Positions 21,650-32,904 of a stretch of DNA of 64,000 nt are shown one piece after another. The notes beneath the pieces were generated by a model that did no database searches, had not been told where the DNA came from, and worked only from the letters and a program-made list of their open reading frames with translations. Made by a program: the position numbers and the translations under genes. The first letter of the stretch is position 1. Each line of letters starts with the position of its first letter. The stretch covers positions 1 to 64,000 of the forward strand of contig JAMKCH010012677.1 in NCBI GenBank assembly GCA_023653785.1, given 5' to 3'. Origin of the DNA: Ophioderma brevispina. Lineage: Eukaryota; Echinodermata; Ophiuroidea; Amphilepidida; Ophiodermatidae.

Positions 21650-22140
21650 CTGGCGCGTTATAAGGAGCGAGTTAGAGAGTGGCGATTTAAAATGGTGAGT
21701 TACCACCACTAAGTTGTGGCCATTTTTCAAGGAAGTCCGTGTGGCGAGTTATTTTTTTTTCAAGAAGTCTGTGTGGCAGTTAAAAAATTTTCAAGAAATT
21801 GTGTGGCGAGTTAAAATGTTTGAAAGGATGTCTGTGTGGTGATTTATTATTTTTGTCAAAAAAGTTGAGTGACGAGTTAAATTTTCACAAGGAAGAACAT
21901 AGCGATTAAAATTTCATTGTTTTGTTGTGTTCACTATTTTGGCCTGGTTCCTTCCTAACTCGCCTACAGGACTAGATGATGTTTCTGCAACTCGCCAGCA
22001 GAACCAATATTTGGGGGGTTTTTTGGGGGTTCCCGTTAACTCGCCTCCATGACTTCTTTGCAGTTCAGTGTGACTTCGTTGGGGTAACTCACCATTTTAA
22101 CTCACCATCTCCTAACTCCCCCACCTTTTCCTAACTCGCC
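21650..22140. repeat. Mirrored array of a GGCGAGTTA motif
   Basis: The left half repeats GTGTGGCGAGTTA-like units about every 32 bp (near 21740, 21770, 21800, 21833, 21868, 21900), preceded by GAGCGAGTTAG and GGTGAGTTAC. The right half carries the complement TAACTCGCC/TAACTCACC at about 21957, 21990, 22037, 22085, 22100, 22115 and 22130. The two halves are therefore opposed arrays around about 21.94 kb. The left half is T-rich, the right more G/C-rich. Probably a decayed foldback or inverted minisatellite. Confidence 0.65.
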
Positions 22141-22429
22141 CAAAACTTGCTTTATTCTGGGTCTTAAAGTAAAATGAAGACGAGAACCAAATGTCTTGTA
22201 AAAGCCAAACCGAAAATACACACCGAAAACTTGAACTGGGTGGAAGGGGAAATAAAAAGCTTTATGGTTCCGTTTTTAAAACATTATCCAAATGGAGGAC
22301 TTTAACAGGGCGATTTTGTCAAACAAGTACAACCAAATGAAGGAATTTTAACGAAGAACCTTAATAGATTGTACCACGTTTTTTTTAATTTAATAATAGA
22401 TAGCATCGATAACGCCGTTCCAGATTAAA

Positions 22430-22620
22430 GCCGGATTCACCTCACATGTACAGCAATCGCCTCTTACTCCCTCCTTTCCTTCCACTTCGCCCGATTCAAT
22501 GCATCCCCCATCCTTAACCCAACCCAACCCTCCTACGCTCCTCCTCCACTGGCTTCCTCCATGTCCTCTGGTCGGCCCCTCTTCCGCAAACCAACCCACC
22601 CTCAAACTCAAAGCCCTTTT
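22430..22620 (+). repeat. Pyrimidine-rich tract
   Basis: Nearly 200 bases are dominated by C and T on the plus strand (CCTCC, CCAACCC, CTTCC clusters). The open minus-strand frame over it (22390-22680) is Gly/Arg/Glu-rich purely from this bias and is not called as a gene. No unit length is evident. Confidence 0.45.
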
Positions 22621-22699
22621 TTTTAAAAAAACTGCTCTGTACACTTGAAACTTATTACTGTGTAAGCGTGAGGGCTTCAAAATAGAGTCAACGTTGTTT

Positions 22700-23285
22700 C
22701 TTTGGCGCTATTATTCAATAGCAAATGTTTAATGATATGTAGATTACATGATAGGAAACGGACGACGAACGTACTACTCAATGTCTCCGATAACCGACCA
22801 CAATCTAAATCGTGGGTGACCAACCTTAATGCCCTAACAACCAACAGGGACAATGAAGGCTAGATTGCTAGCACTCCCATTTGCATGAGACCAAACATGA
22901 CATCATCCTCATAACTAATTCCCAACCTTGAACTCTCTGTCCTGACGATAGTCCCATCTCTCGGACACCTACACTTACACGAGGAGAAATCGTTATGATA
23001 ACAGTAGATGGGTGTGGATGCCTTGTCTATTCTATCTACGATTCGGAATGCCTATATGTCAGAGTATACAGCCTGAAACCAAAAAGGCTTGAACGGATGA
23101 TATTCACCATCCAACAAAGAGTGGTCCCATATTACTATCACTTGCAAACTGTTCTCCAAAGAAAGTTAGTGCGGGAGGGGGGGTTCTTAGGGAACAACTA
23201 ATTATTCGAATAGACAATATTTATTTTACATATATGCTATGTTCCGGGTTACATAGTTGGGTGAAAATGTTAAAAAAATCAATTG
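22700..23285. other. No recognisable feature
   Basis: Single-copy-looking DNA; a 68-codon frame at 22995-23201 has no recognisable content. Confidence 0.45.
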
Positions 23286-23289
23286 AACT

Positions 23290-23650
23290 TTTGATTAGCC
23301 ATTGTACAGGGGCCAAATTTTCAAAATGCTTCAACTGACAAATTGGTTGTCAAATTGTTGGGTAATGCGCATCAGCAATCGGAAATGTACAGTTTCCACG
23401 ATTTGGGATCTTGCCTTTTGGTTATCTTTTGAAGTAGTCCTAATTCCCATAGACAAAACCATACAAATTGATAGGAAGTAACTTTACAAACAAATTTTTA
23501 ACAACCTAACTAATAACATCCTAGATAGGCAAACTTACTTTTCTAGATTGTTCATGCTCATACCTACATTTGAACACCAAATTTGTCAAGATCCATGCAT
23601 TTTGAAAGTTTGGTGCCCTGTACAATGACGACAAACGTACATGCCCAAAG
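23290..23650. mobile_element. Foldback containing the TTGTACAGGG motif
   Basis: The left arm CATTGTACAGGGGCCAAATT, CAAAATGC, TTGACAAATT-like is matched inversely by the right arm ending about 23640 (CATTGTACAGGGCACCAAAC on the complement, CAAAATGCAT, TTGACAAATTTGG). Arms are about 90 bp, centre about 170 bp. The same TGTACAGGG(G) motif occurs in both arms of the 16.45-17.38 kb foldback, so the two may be related. Confidence 0.6.
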
Positions 23651-23739
23651 TATGTCGGTTTCCTTATGATAAGACGAATCATTTTGAGATACTTTTCAAA
23701 TAAATAAATCAAACCATTTATAGACTGATCTCTTTTGAT

Positions 23740-24400
23740 CGCAAGATGGCCGCCAACGGACCCCGTGAGATTGATTTTGTATAAACATCAACAATTCTTG
23801 AAGTCGATGTCGGAGAGATGCTAAAAATCATGTGAGAATTTAGTTTTTAGTGTGGTGTCATGGAAACCCATGATAATCTGCTTAGACTACTTTAAAGCGC
23901 TTTTCTAAACACAGTCTTGTTATCACCTTGACATGTTGGCCACACCCCTGGAAAAAATGGGTATCTCGGTAGTAGCCTGGTGGCCCGGCATGAAATTTGG
24001 ACATTTGGAGGGAAATTTCTGTCCTTCAAGATAAAGAAATACATAAAGAAATATAGGGAAATCATCTCACTTTTTTTGGAGCAAAATTTTTGAACTGGTT
24101 CCAGGAAATCTACATTTTTTCAGCCCTGGTACTCTGCCAGACTAAAGTATTGCCAACCTACATGCAATGACGCTAATATGAGGGCGGGTAGACTTGTGTC
24201 GCAGATGGCAGCCAAGCCTGGCAAAACCGCAAGTGTGAGATTTTTTGAAACATCCACTCATCTCCTGGAGCATAGGGTTGTGGCAAACCGTTCCAGAAGC
24301 TGAGCTATTCTTATATTGAGTGTTGACCACAATAGCAGTAGCGATTATATTCCGTAAATGTTATCAGGATTAGATGCAATCCAACACACCAATCCCTCGC
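23740..24400. other. No recognisable feature; one YY1-like site
   Basis: GCAAGATGGCCGCCA at about 23741-23755 matches the YY1 consensus (AAnATGGCnGC), which marks some animal promoters and some LINE 5' ends. No transcript start or gene could be tied to it. The remainder shows nothing. Confidence 0.25.
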
Positions 24401-24404
24401 TGTT

Positions 24405-24465
24405 TTGTGGTATGTAGTTTGAGAACCTCATTCATACAGTATTTTCGGGTTCGAATCTCTCTTCT
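24405..24465 (+). repeat. Possible tRNA-like remnant (B box only)
   Basis: GGGTTCGAATCTC at 24449-24461 is a near-perfect Pol III B box. A weak A-box-like TGTGGTATGTAGTTTGAG lies about 40 bases upstream. No cloverleaf can be drawn. Likely a SINE head remnant or chance. Confidence 0.2.
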
Positions 24466-24719
24466 TCCTCTTTTAAACTATATAAATTTTCATTATTTTT
24501 TTTTCAGGTTAGACGGTCAAACTCTAGTCCAACAAAAAGATTAAGACAAAATACGAGCTGCCCTTTAAGTATAGTGAGGGAGACCTGGTCCTGAAGCATG
24601 GCTGGTGGTAAAAACTACCGGGTGCGGTAAAACCATAAATAAAGGGGCTATAGTCCCAACGGCCATTTGATTCGATAAGCCTGTTGGCGGACGGAGTATA
24701 CACCGTCAACCGCCCAACC

Positions 24720-26740
24720 CATTACCACGTAACCTTACAGCATGGAAAAATGCACTTTATATTTGATTTCGTCAGACTACCCTCGAATATAAAAGAATCC
24801 TTAGACATCCAAAAAATCGTCAGGCAATGATTGTTCAAAAGTTACCGTTGCATGGAACTTTGAACTCGATAGGTCGCAAAACACATGTTCGCCAAAACAT
24901 CGTACTCGTTCGTTTTTTATCAGACCAGCGAAATTAAAGCGTTTCTGATTGCGATTCTAAAAATAAACTGGGAATAGGTATATTATGGAATGAAAAACCC
25001 CAAGCAGATTTTTACTATTGAGTATAACTGGTAGGTGGTCCCATGATTGCAATTGTGCCACCTTTAGAGTTACAAAATATTAGAACAACTCTTGCACAGT
25101 GGAGTAGGCTCTACCACTCCAAACAGATTGCTTTATAAGGTATTAAAGTCAGGTTAAGAGAACTATACGAATTGTTTTTTGCTTCAAACATTGTAATTTC
25201 TGAGAAGCAGATTACTTTCCGAGGAACTTTGACTTGTGAGGTACAAAATCAGGTGAGAATGATTTGTCCGAGTACTGGCGGAATATAGCTTTTCACTTCA
25301 TACTTGATCGATCGAACAAAACGACGTTCACGTACACGCATCACCTGTGCATCTAAACTTGTCTATACACATCGTGATTTGCATTTGTGTTTTCTTTCAC
25401 ATGATACAGATTTGCTCATAATCCAAAACACAAGATCGGATCACCCGAATTTTGAGCATACAGCTTTTCTCGAATAGTCATCAATTATAGTATATGAATG
25501 GGGAAATAAACCTGAACCGCCTAAAATATAAACTGTTAGAATGCATGAAAATGGCGCCTTTACTATGTAATACCTGAAGTGTCGAATGGGTTTAGGATGT
25601 TATGTTTTAGTGTTTTAAACATTTACATTTTCTGGAAATGTGTTCTGCATGCAACCTCTTATATGGCATAAGGCAAGGTAGCACATTAAAGAATAATACA
25701 CGATTGAACAAACCCCAGACCTATAGTGTTAAAACGTGTGAATAAAATTTTGTCGTGTTTAGTCCCAAACAATATCTCTAAAGGAAGTGAATTATCTCGC
25801 GACAATAATTGACTCACTAGCGTGGTGAATACAACGTAACTTCGACAATCCCGCCATGTCCTGCTACCACTGCTGATTTAGCACGACAATCCGAGGTGCG
25901 ACCGTCTATTTCTATTAGTTTTCTACATGTGGCGGGCTGTCGTCCAAAAAGAGAAGGTATAGTCGCGGTCTGGGTTTCACAATTAATAACACATTTAATA
26001 ATTGAATATCTTGTATAGTTCGTTTATCGGCCAAGAAAACCGATGTGCATTTTGCTTAAAACACTTTCGAACTTTTAGTCAATTATATTTACACATCTTA
26101 ATCATACAATAACCTTATTTTCATTCCTGGCAAATTTCTTCACAAAAACATTTTAACTTTCGGTGGTATGCTGGCTCATTATCGAATGTACAAAGCAAAT
26201 TCGTTTGGTCATATACTTTACTTTTAGCTCAGTATATTTCGTCTCTGTGCAGGTGCCATTGACTAAAGGTATGCTTGTAAAATCAGAAAATTTATTATAA
26301 TTTTTCTGTAATTCAGCTTTTTTTATATACAAGCAAAACGAATACAGAACAAGATTAGGAAAATAAAAAGAATAGAATAAAAAATTCGGATGATTCGGGG
26401 TTTTTCGGCGTTCCCATGCTTAAACATTTATGTTACATACCGTGCCATAGGATACCATGGTACAACAAAATTTCCGGATTCAGAATTTTAGACAAAGTTG
26501 TGACTTTTCTATATTGAAGACTTCGATTTGAGCTACTTATCGATATTACAACACACTATTAGTTCATTCCTTTTTTTTTTTTTATGGAAAGCCATTAATG
26601 TATATATTCAAAAATACGATTTGTTTGAAAATTGAGTGCGCCCGCTTCGTCCGGAAATCTCTAGTCACCCTGAATGTGTCAAAAGAACCACTTTCTAGAC
26701 AACTCAGTAATTTTTTTAAGTTATACTGTCATTGATATTG
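24720..26740. other. No recognisable feature
   Basis: Two kilobases of AT-rich DNA with no open frame of 60 codons, no repeat seen elsewhere in the window and no RNA gene signal. Confidence 0.55.
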
Positions 26741-26760
26741 GAGCACCTCCCATTCAGATT

Positions 26761-26816
26761 TGGAGCGCTCCGGTGAGATTGGAGCGCTCCAGTGACCGCT
26801 CACTATGAGCGCTCCA
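26761..26816. repeat. Cluster of GGAGCGCTCC palindromes
   Basis: TGGAGCGCTCC (26761), TGGAGCGCTCCA (26780, a perfect 12-bp palindrome) and GAGCGCTCCA (26807) occur within 56 bp, with GGAGCACCTCC just upstream at 26750. Spacing of the first two is 19 bp. They could be a dimer-binding site cluster or a small decayed repeat. Confidence 0.5.
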
Positions 26817-26819
26817 GGA

Positions 26820-27590
26820 GTGAGGCAATTGGTTATGTACAACCTCATACCCAATTAAATTGTGTTTTGCTGTATGCAGCATATTGTTACGAAGAAGACA
26901 GCAATCGTAACGAATATTTGCAATGCACATAGTGAATATGTCACTTTGATGTCAGAGCGTGAAAATGTAACTTTTGTCCCGATATAACCCAGAAGTTTTA
27001 AACGAGAGCCTACGATCGGTTTCTTTGTCTAATATTACCACGGTGGCCAACATGCTTCTCCTCGCGTTTCTTCTGTAAATCCAAAATGTTTTTCAAATAG
27101 GCTTATGGTAATGCTCCAATGTGGGCCTTTTATTAAATATTCGGGCTACAAAGACGGGATTATTATTTCCTTCACTAAATTAAAACAACATTATTTTAAT
27201 CAGGAAAGCTGTGTCCCCACATTAAAAAAGGTGCGCATGTATTTAGAAAAAAATGATAAAATGTCACCTCCATTTACTTCTAGAATATCAGTGAGACAAT
27301 GGATGACATAACCTCACATGCTCAATCGAACATGGACCTAATGATAATTTAATTGATCTGTTATATCATTGACCAGGCGAATCGGTTTAACAAACCGCAA
27401 TTTCAGATTCTTTGGGACGAAAAACAACTTCACGAGACATGAACTCAATGAAAAAATTGTCTAGTACTACCCCATTTATTCCCAACTATAAGCCCATACG
27501 TAGTATAAACTAAACCTTTTGGAAATCCTTGTACCAGACAAACATCATGGTGGTGCCTTTTCAACACAATCGGAACATTAAAATTTTTAG
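26820..27590. other. No recognisable feature
   Basis: A 68-codon frame (27105-27311) has no identifiable content. A very short start (ATG plus seven hydrophobic codons at about 27051) is followed by a donor-like GTAAAT but has no support. Confidence 0.4.
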
Positions 27591-27599
27591 CCGCCAAAT

Positions 27600-28840
27600 G
27601 TTTGTATCCTTTTAGGTATTGTCCCTAAAGTTTCCTTAGATAATAAATACCTTTTGTACGAGATCAATCATTTGGATCGTTTAAAAAATATAAAATGCGG
27701 GGTACCACAGGGCTCAATTTTAGGACCTCTGTTATTTTATTCTTTATAATAAATGATATTTAAGCCGTTTCATCACACTGCTAGAAGTTGTCTTATTTGT
27801 GATGATACTACTCTACTTTATTCCCATCCTATATAGCCCCGAAAATTGATGTAATCAATAGTGAATTACAAGAGAATCAAAATGGTTCAAAGCGAACAAA
27901 CTATTGGTAAATGGCGAGTCAAGTAACTAATTATATGCTGTTTGGGGATCTCCTTATGTAACTTCTAAATGTTTCCAGACAAGAACTAAAAAGGTAATGC
28001 TGGCAAGAAAAACGGGGGTCATACTACAAACATTTTAATGTGTAACTTGATAAACGTGCATTAGAGAGAGTTGATGAGACCAAAATTTTTAGGTTATCCT
28101 CGATGAACATCTTACACTGGAAAAATCACACATCGATCAAAATATCAAAATATTTCAAGAATGTTTGCTTTACCTCTCCAAACTTAAACACTTTGTACTT
28201 GGATATGTAGTATACTCTTTTTGTACGTTAGTATTACCTTACATAACTATGGTTCTTAATATGGGGTAGTTCCAATAAAAACCTATTTCGATAAAATATT
28301 AAGTTGCAAAATGGGCGGTAAGGATGGTTACGAATAGTCATTATCGATGTCATTCTGACCCTTTATTCTCAAAATCAATTGTTGAATGTATTTGATACAT
28401 CTAAGCTGGAAACTTGGAGTTTTATGTATAACATCTATACTGACCAATTACCAAAACCTTTGAGAATTACTTTTAAAAACATGCCCAAATACATAAATAC
28501 CATACAAGAAATGCCCACATTATAGATTAATAATAACAGGAAATGTTTTCGATCGCGCTGTGAGAAATTTGACCAAAATTATGGAATTTCTTTGACAATA
28601 ATATCAAAAATGTGCGACAATACTAAGTGTTTAGAAATCAATTCAAAAACTCTACTAGAGCTGATATGAAGTGAGTTTGTTGGGGCCTGCTTGTTTGTGT
28701 GTATGTGTATGTGTGCATTGTGTTTGGTTTTGTATGAACTCTTAGGGTTAGGGGATGATCACATGTGGCCTTATGCCTCTCATCATTATCTCAATATCAT
28801 TGTTTTGCGTCTTTGTTGATTGATGATTGATTGATCAAAA
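27600..28840 (+). pseudogene. CR1/L2/Jockey-like LINE reverse transcriptase, with 3' tail
   Basis: Plus-strand translation in mixed frames: KYLFVRDQSF, then the hallmark (V)PQGSILGPLLF block at about 27705-27740, IINDI, FVMILLYF (degraded DDT region), TKFLGVILDEHLTWKNHI at about 28085-28140, SKLKHF, and a LPKPF-like region at about 28460. These are palm and thumb motifs of CR1/L2/Jockey-type LINEs in the right order and spacing. Numerous stops and frameshifts. The 3' end is probably the TTGATTGATGATTGATTGAT tract near 28815-28835. Confidence 0.85.
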
Positions 28841-28844
28841 CTGG

Positions 28845-29255
28845 GCCATGAAAGGGATGTGGTGAGTGCTTCATCAATATTTTTGGTTATCAATGCATTG
28901 TGTACTAAAAAATCCCAATTTATCCAGATTTGCACACTCACATAAGATCAGTTCACTCGTCGCCCACTTAATTCACTTATTGTTTAAAATGTATTATTAC
29001 CAAGACCAGGTGGTCTTGCAAGTGGTCAACCATAGCACGCCAAAATTGGTGGCCTAGTAAACCACACGCTAGCCAGAGAGAATATAGAGATTTACATAAT
29101 TAGGAAGATGCTGTTCAGTGGTAAAACAGTGGTTATTCCCCAAGTAATAATTAACCAAGATTAATTGCAATGTGAAAGACAAAGAAGAAAAGTGAGAAGA
29201 CAAGACTTCTATTTTTCTAGGGTATACGCCAAAAAACCTTGACGAAAAAAACGGT
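28845..29255. other. No recognisable feature
   Basis: Short spacer between the LINE tail and the G-run element. Confidence 0.5.
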
Positions 29256-29276
29256 GAAAGTTCCCCCCCCCCCCCC

Positions 29277-29747
29277 GGGGGGGGGTTACTCTGCAGTGGA
29301 AAAGGGTATGTACATAGGTGCCGCCGATTGGGTCACAAGTTTATCCCTTACTATAAACAATGGGTCATTTTTTCCACCAGGCTACTATAAGATGGGTCAC
29401 TTTTTGGGTCATTGCTACTTATATAAATGGAAGTCAAGTTTTCAATTTTTGGTGCATTTACTATGAAAATGGTCATTTTTTCCGATTTTCGCTAAAATCA
29501 CAATGAAAATGGTTGATTTCTGATTTTTGGAAAAGTTACTATGAAAATGGGCCGATGTTGCTAAGATTACTAGGGAAAATGGGGCGAAATTTCAAAGCCA
29601 AACTATATAAATGGTCGAAATTTCGGAACCAACGATATAAATGGGTCATATTTTTGTACCAATTGGGCACTCTATAAACATGGGTCGATGTTTTACCCGG
29701 TGGACGCACACACGTACCCAATTTTGGGTGAGTACCCCCCCCCCCCC
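29277..29747. mobile_element. G-run-bounded element of about ten degenerate tandem units
   Basis: Termini are nine G then TTACTC (29277-29291) and GTGAGTA then 13 C (29728-29747), inverses of each other. Inside, about ten units of 30-40 bp each carry an ACTATRWAAATGGG core, often followed by TCATTTTTT or CGAAATTTC (for example near 29348, 29383, 29417, 29459, 29499, 29537, 29568, 29606, 29634, 29670). Units are strongly diverged. The left G-run is preceded by 14 C (29263-29276). The minus strand reads open for 60 codons because the units lack stops, not because a protein is evident. Confidence 0.7.
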
Positions 29748-29762
29748 GAGCCAGGGGGTCAT

Positions 29763-29936
29763 CACTATGAGCTAGTAAAAATCTCCAATGCCCTAGGACA
29801 CAGTTCAGTAGCTTTCATTCACCCATGTATTTAGAAAAAATATACCCCATAGATCACAAAAAGTCAGTTCAGTCAGTGTAGACCACTCATTGAACTGTGT
29901 CCTTATGGTGGATGAGCGTATTGTAACTCATTAGTG
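29763..29936. mobile_element. MITE, CACTATGA ends, second copy
   Basis: Inverse-oriented copy of the element at 8405-8606. Its left end CACTATGAGCTAGTAAAA matches the complement of that element's right end, and its right end TTGTAACTCATTAGTG matches the complement of the left end. The inner hairpin AGGACACAGTTCA / TGAACTGTGTCCT (29795, 29890) is perfect here. It sits 15 bp from the G-run element. Flanking bases do not show a clear duplication. Confidence 0.8.
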
Positions 29937-29939
29937 ACT

Positions 29940-31180
29940 AAAGTATGAGGATGACCATTTGTTTCACAATCAGCCTAAACAAGTTTCACTCAGAAGAACA
30001 CTACCCCTTAACAAGAAATTGTATTTTAATTTCACCAAAGGTAAGGTTGTCAAGCAAAACATTGTACCTTTTTTGAAAACAATTTACAAAAGCTCTTACC
30101 TCAGGCCTTTGAACTGTGTACTGTACGGTACAAGGTGGTAATGGTCGTACTAAATAAAAATTACTCTCTAAATGCAAAAAGAGTAATTTTCACTCTAAAA
30201 AGTGGCCATAGGCCGCCCCAATCCCACAAAGTACAATTTCACAACCTTTTTAAGAAGCTGTTAAGAATCACTTACTCTTGATGATTTACAAAATGATCAA
30301 AGTGATTTATCGAGAATGCCCTATGAAAAATCCCTAATCAGCATAACGTGAAGCACCGAAACCTTGTATTAAAATTAGTGATCACCCCCGCTTCCCAGAT
30401 TGACTCGACAATCATTTATCTGACTGAACTGACAAAATGACCGTCTCAGTCTTAATCAATTTCCCCAATGCGCCGTTTTGCATATGAACGTTGACATATT
30501 AAAATAAGATACGTTTGGGTGAGTTCGCGCAACGAACAAGCCACGTAAATGTAAATGGTAAAATAGTGTGACTATTTGATTGTTTGTTTTTACTTATTGT
30601 AACTGCTATTATAAGTCTTTATTAATGACTATACATTTTACAATAATTTAGTATATAGTCTAGGACGTGGTTTGGTATGGCTGCCTGAATTTTGTGGTAA
30701 TGATTGGCTAATGACCCACCAGTCACCAGCAATTTTTTCACAGATTTTAAAGCACTATCAGTTTTGCTATATCGGAAAATCGAGAAAAATCACCAAATCA
30801 TATTTTTTCAAGTATGTAACAAGTAGAGGTATCGCCCCTCAACCTACAAAGCTGAAAGATCAAAAAAGCAACCTAATACGACAAAATCGGATAATTTAGT
30901 CCTACTTCTTACTACCTACTACAACACTAGCCTAATTGATTGAGATTCATATCTTTGAACACGGCTGTTTTCTGCCTTTTCTGTCAATTTCTCAGTTGGA
31001 AAAAATAACTTATAAGAATTCTACAGATTTATCTTTCACTTTTAAGCTATTCCTGCAATTTCAAATATTAGCCTAAATTTGACTCATTTGAGTAGATCAC
31101 TGATAGTGTCTTAATATTGGTAGTTTTGTCATATGCCAAAGAAACCGTAAGAATAAGATTTGGGATAATTTATAATTAAC
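29940..31180. other. No recognisable gene; one small hairpin
   Basis: AAAATTACTC (30157-30166) and GAGTAATTTT (30181-30190) form a perfect hairpin with a 14-base loop, followed by another ACTCTAAAAAGTG. Otherwise AT-rich, with three frames of 60-75 codons that show no domain. Confidence 0.45.
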
Positions 31181-31489
31181 CAGTGTCGTTTGATTTTCCA
31201 ACAAATAGTACTACAAAGGATCCTAACGATTGCTCTTCTTCCATTGCGCACAAGATTCGCGGGTCAGAGAATGACATGCAATATCAGGTTTGACAGGTCT
31301 GTTAACTTACCTAGAAAACCTCAACTCGCGTGGCGGCGTGCAGTGTTGTTGTTTTTGTACGCCGTGGTTTTTGTGTATTTGTGATAGCTGTGTATGTGAC
31401 ACAGTGTAAGCTGTCAAAGAATCGACGAATCGTGGAAATAGCCTATTTTGTCTCTAATTAGGATTATACTGGGATATATCTAACTCAAA

Positions 31490-31573
31490 ATGGGATGTTG
31501 CTCGGGGGATCCGAGTACTACGATATGGTGCTGTAAATATATTCTAATGGTGTCCTGCTGCATCACAAATTTG
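31490..31573 (+). CDS. Candidate first coding exon, Cys-rich membrane protein N-terminus (tetraspanin-like?)
   Basis: ATG at 31490 has a good context (A at -3, G at +4). The 28 codons read MGCCSGDPST, then TIWCCKYILMVSCCITNL, and end at TTG|GTGAGT, a strong splice donor; the frame closes 24 bp into the presumed intron. Known: tetraspanins start with a short Cys-bearing N-terminus, then CxKYxLFxxNxxFW at the first membrane segment, and MGC also suits N-myristoylation. The CCKYILMVSCC match is suggestive only. No later exon with a CCG motif was found downstream in the window, although introns may be long. The 300 bp upstream are slightly richer in CG than the surroundings. Confidence 0.28.
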
Positions 31574-31599
31574 GTGAGTTTACAATATGTTTATTATTG

Positions 31600-32570
31600 A
31601 AATACCGCATCACACTACACACAGTGTTGAGTAAAACCTATTCTTGCGAACAGCGTGTGAACCAATCTCGCATAGTTCATGAGCCAACGGGGTTGTGTAA
31701 AGAAGAAATCGTATTATTGGGTACAACAACAAATAAAGACGAATTATGTAGAATTACATGTATTATATGTGGGTTCTTGAATTGCATTGTAAGCTGAATA
31801 TTTATTTGTACAGTCCGTCTCACCAGGCCTGGTCTCGCGAGCTAAATAGTGAGATTTACTGATGTGTGTGTTTGTGTAAGCTTAATGAATTGATGCACTG
31901 AGGTCGGGACATACGGCTATTATTAACGTGAAAACCAAAGAAGCTTTGAGACGTTAAACGCGCTGGTTTTCTCTCATGGATCAATTTTAATTTTGAAAGG
32001 AATTGAATCGCCATTGTTAGACATATAAACCAGAAGAATCAATAACATAGTTGGATATATGCTTGTAACGTACCTCTTTGATTTTATGCATTGTGCTCAT
32101 AATTTTCAACACATTTAATAAACCAGTTGTTGTTCATTGTAGAAAATGAATGATAAGTCATTGAAAGCGGATTTTCTCCCAGTAGACATCAGATTGAGTA
32201 ATAACCTGAAATTAATGCAACACAAGAATGGAGGCATATTATTTAACTGAAACCTATTACACGATCAATAGAGTTAGTTTATAGACGCATGACTGATGAT
32301 ACCTTCGACTCTGGTATATATTCCATATAAGAGCCTTTACGTTCAATGCCTTATGGAGGGATTCCAAAATGGTCGCCATCTCAAAATAACCATGTACACT
32401 AACCAGATTGCTTCTCAAATGGGAAACCATCTCAAAAACAAACTGAGCGCTATTTATTTCTTCCTCTTGTTTAGCACCATACTGAATTAGTGTGATGGTG
32501 ATTACGAATACGGTCGTGAACCCCAAAAAGGTCATTAAATTTGAATGTTTGACACAATTCCAATATTTGA
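31600..32570. other. No recognisable feature
   Basis: A minus-strand frame of 92 codons (32257-32535) opens with a hydrophobic stretch resembling a signal sequence but has no other support. Nothing else seen. Confidence 0.4.
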
Positions 32571-32572
32571 AC

Positions 32573-32900
32573 TTTTTTTTCCAAATTCAAAATGCCGATT
32601 TTGTCTAGTGTTCAGGTATTCCAAACCTTACTGTTCTTGTGAAAAACAGACATTTTTAAAGCCACTATCAGCGATTTCTTCAACTTTAAAACAAATCACG
32701 TCCATTTTTTGCACTGTTGTACATGTATTGGAAATTGTTTTGGTAAAAACCTGTAAGTGGTAAGAATTAACACGCCGCATTTGTCAAGGAATTATGATTT
32801 TATGCTTTGTTTACTAATAAAAGTCGGGATCCGACTTTTTTAGATCTAGAAACAGTCGTAAAATGGCATCTTCAAGACCGCTTTTAAACGCTTAAGTGTC
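32573..32900. mobile_element. TTAA MITE, AGCCACTATCAG family, rearranged copy
   Basis: TTAA (32656-32659) is followed by AGCCACTATCAGCGATTTC and, further in, by TTTACTAATAAAAGTCGG, matching the complete element at 33874-34251. The 9-bp-stem palindrome AAAAGTCGG/CCGACTTTT is at 32819-32839. To the left, 32573-32620 (TTCCAAATTCAAAATGCC...TTTTGTC) matches the complement of the subterminal right end of the complete copy, so a right-end fragment lies inverted next to the left end. The normal right end is missing. Confidence 0.7.
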
Positions 32901-32904
32901 ACTT

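Noticed and set aside
27051..27080. Signal-peptide-like mini exon (ATG plus seven hydrophobic codons, then GTAAAT)
   Set aside because: Far too short to support, and the donor is weak.
29539..29721. Repetitive peptide (YKNMTHLYRWF, FDHLY) on the minus strand
   Set aside because: Arises from stop-free tandem DNA units inside the G-run element; frame is not kept across the array.
32257..32535. 92-codon minus-strand frame with a signal-peptide-like start
   Set aside because: The hydrophobic start is expected by chance in AT-rich DNA; nothing else supports secretion or a gene.
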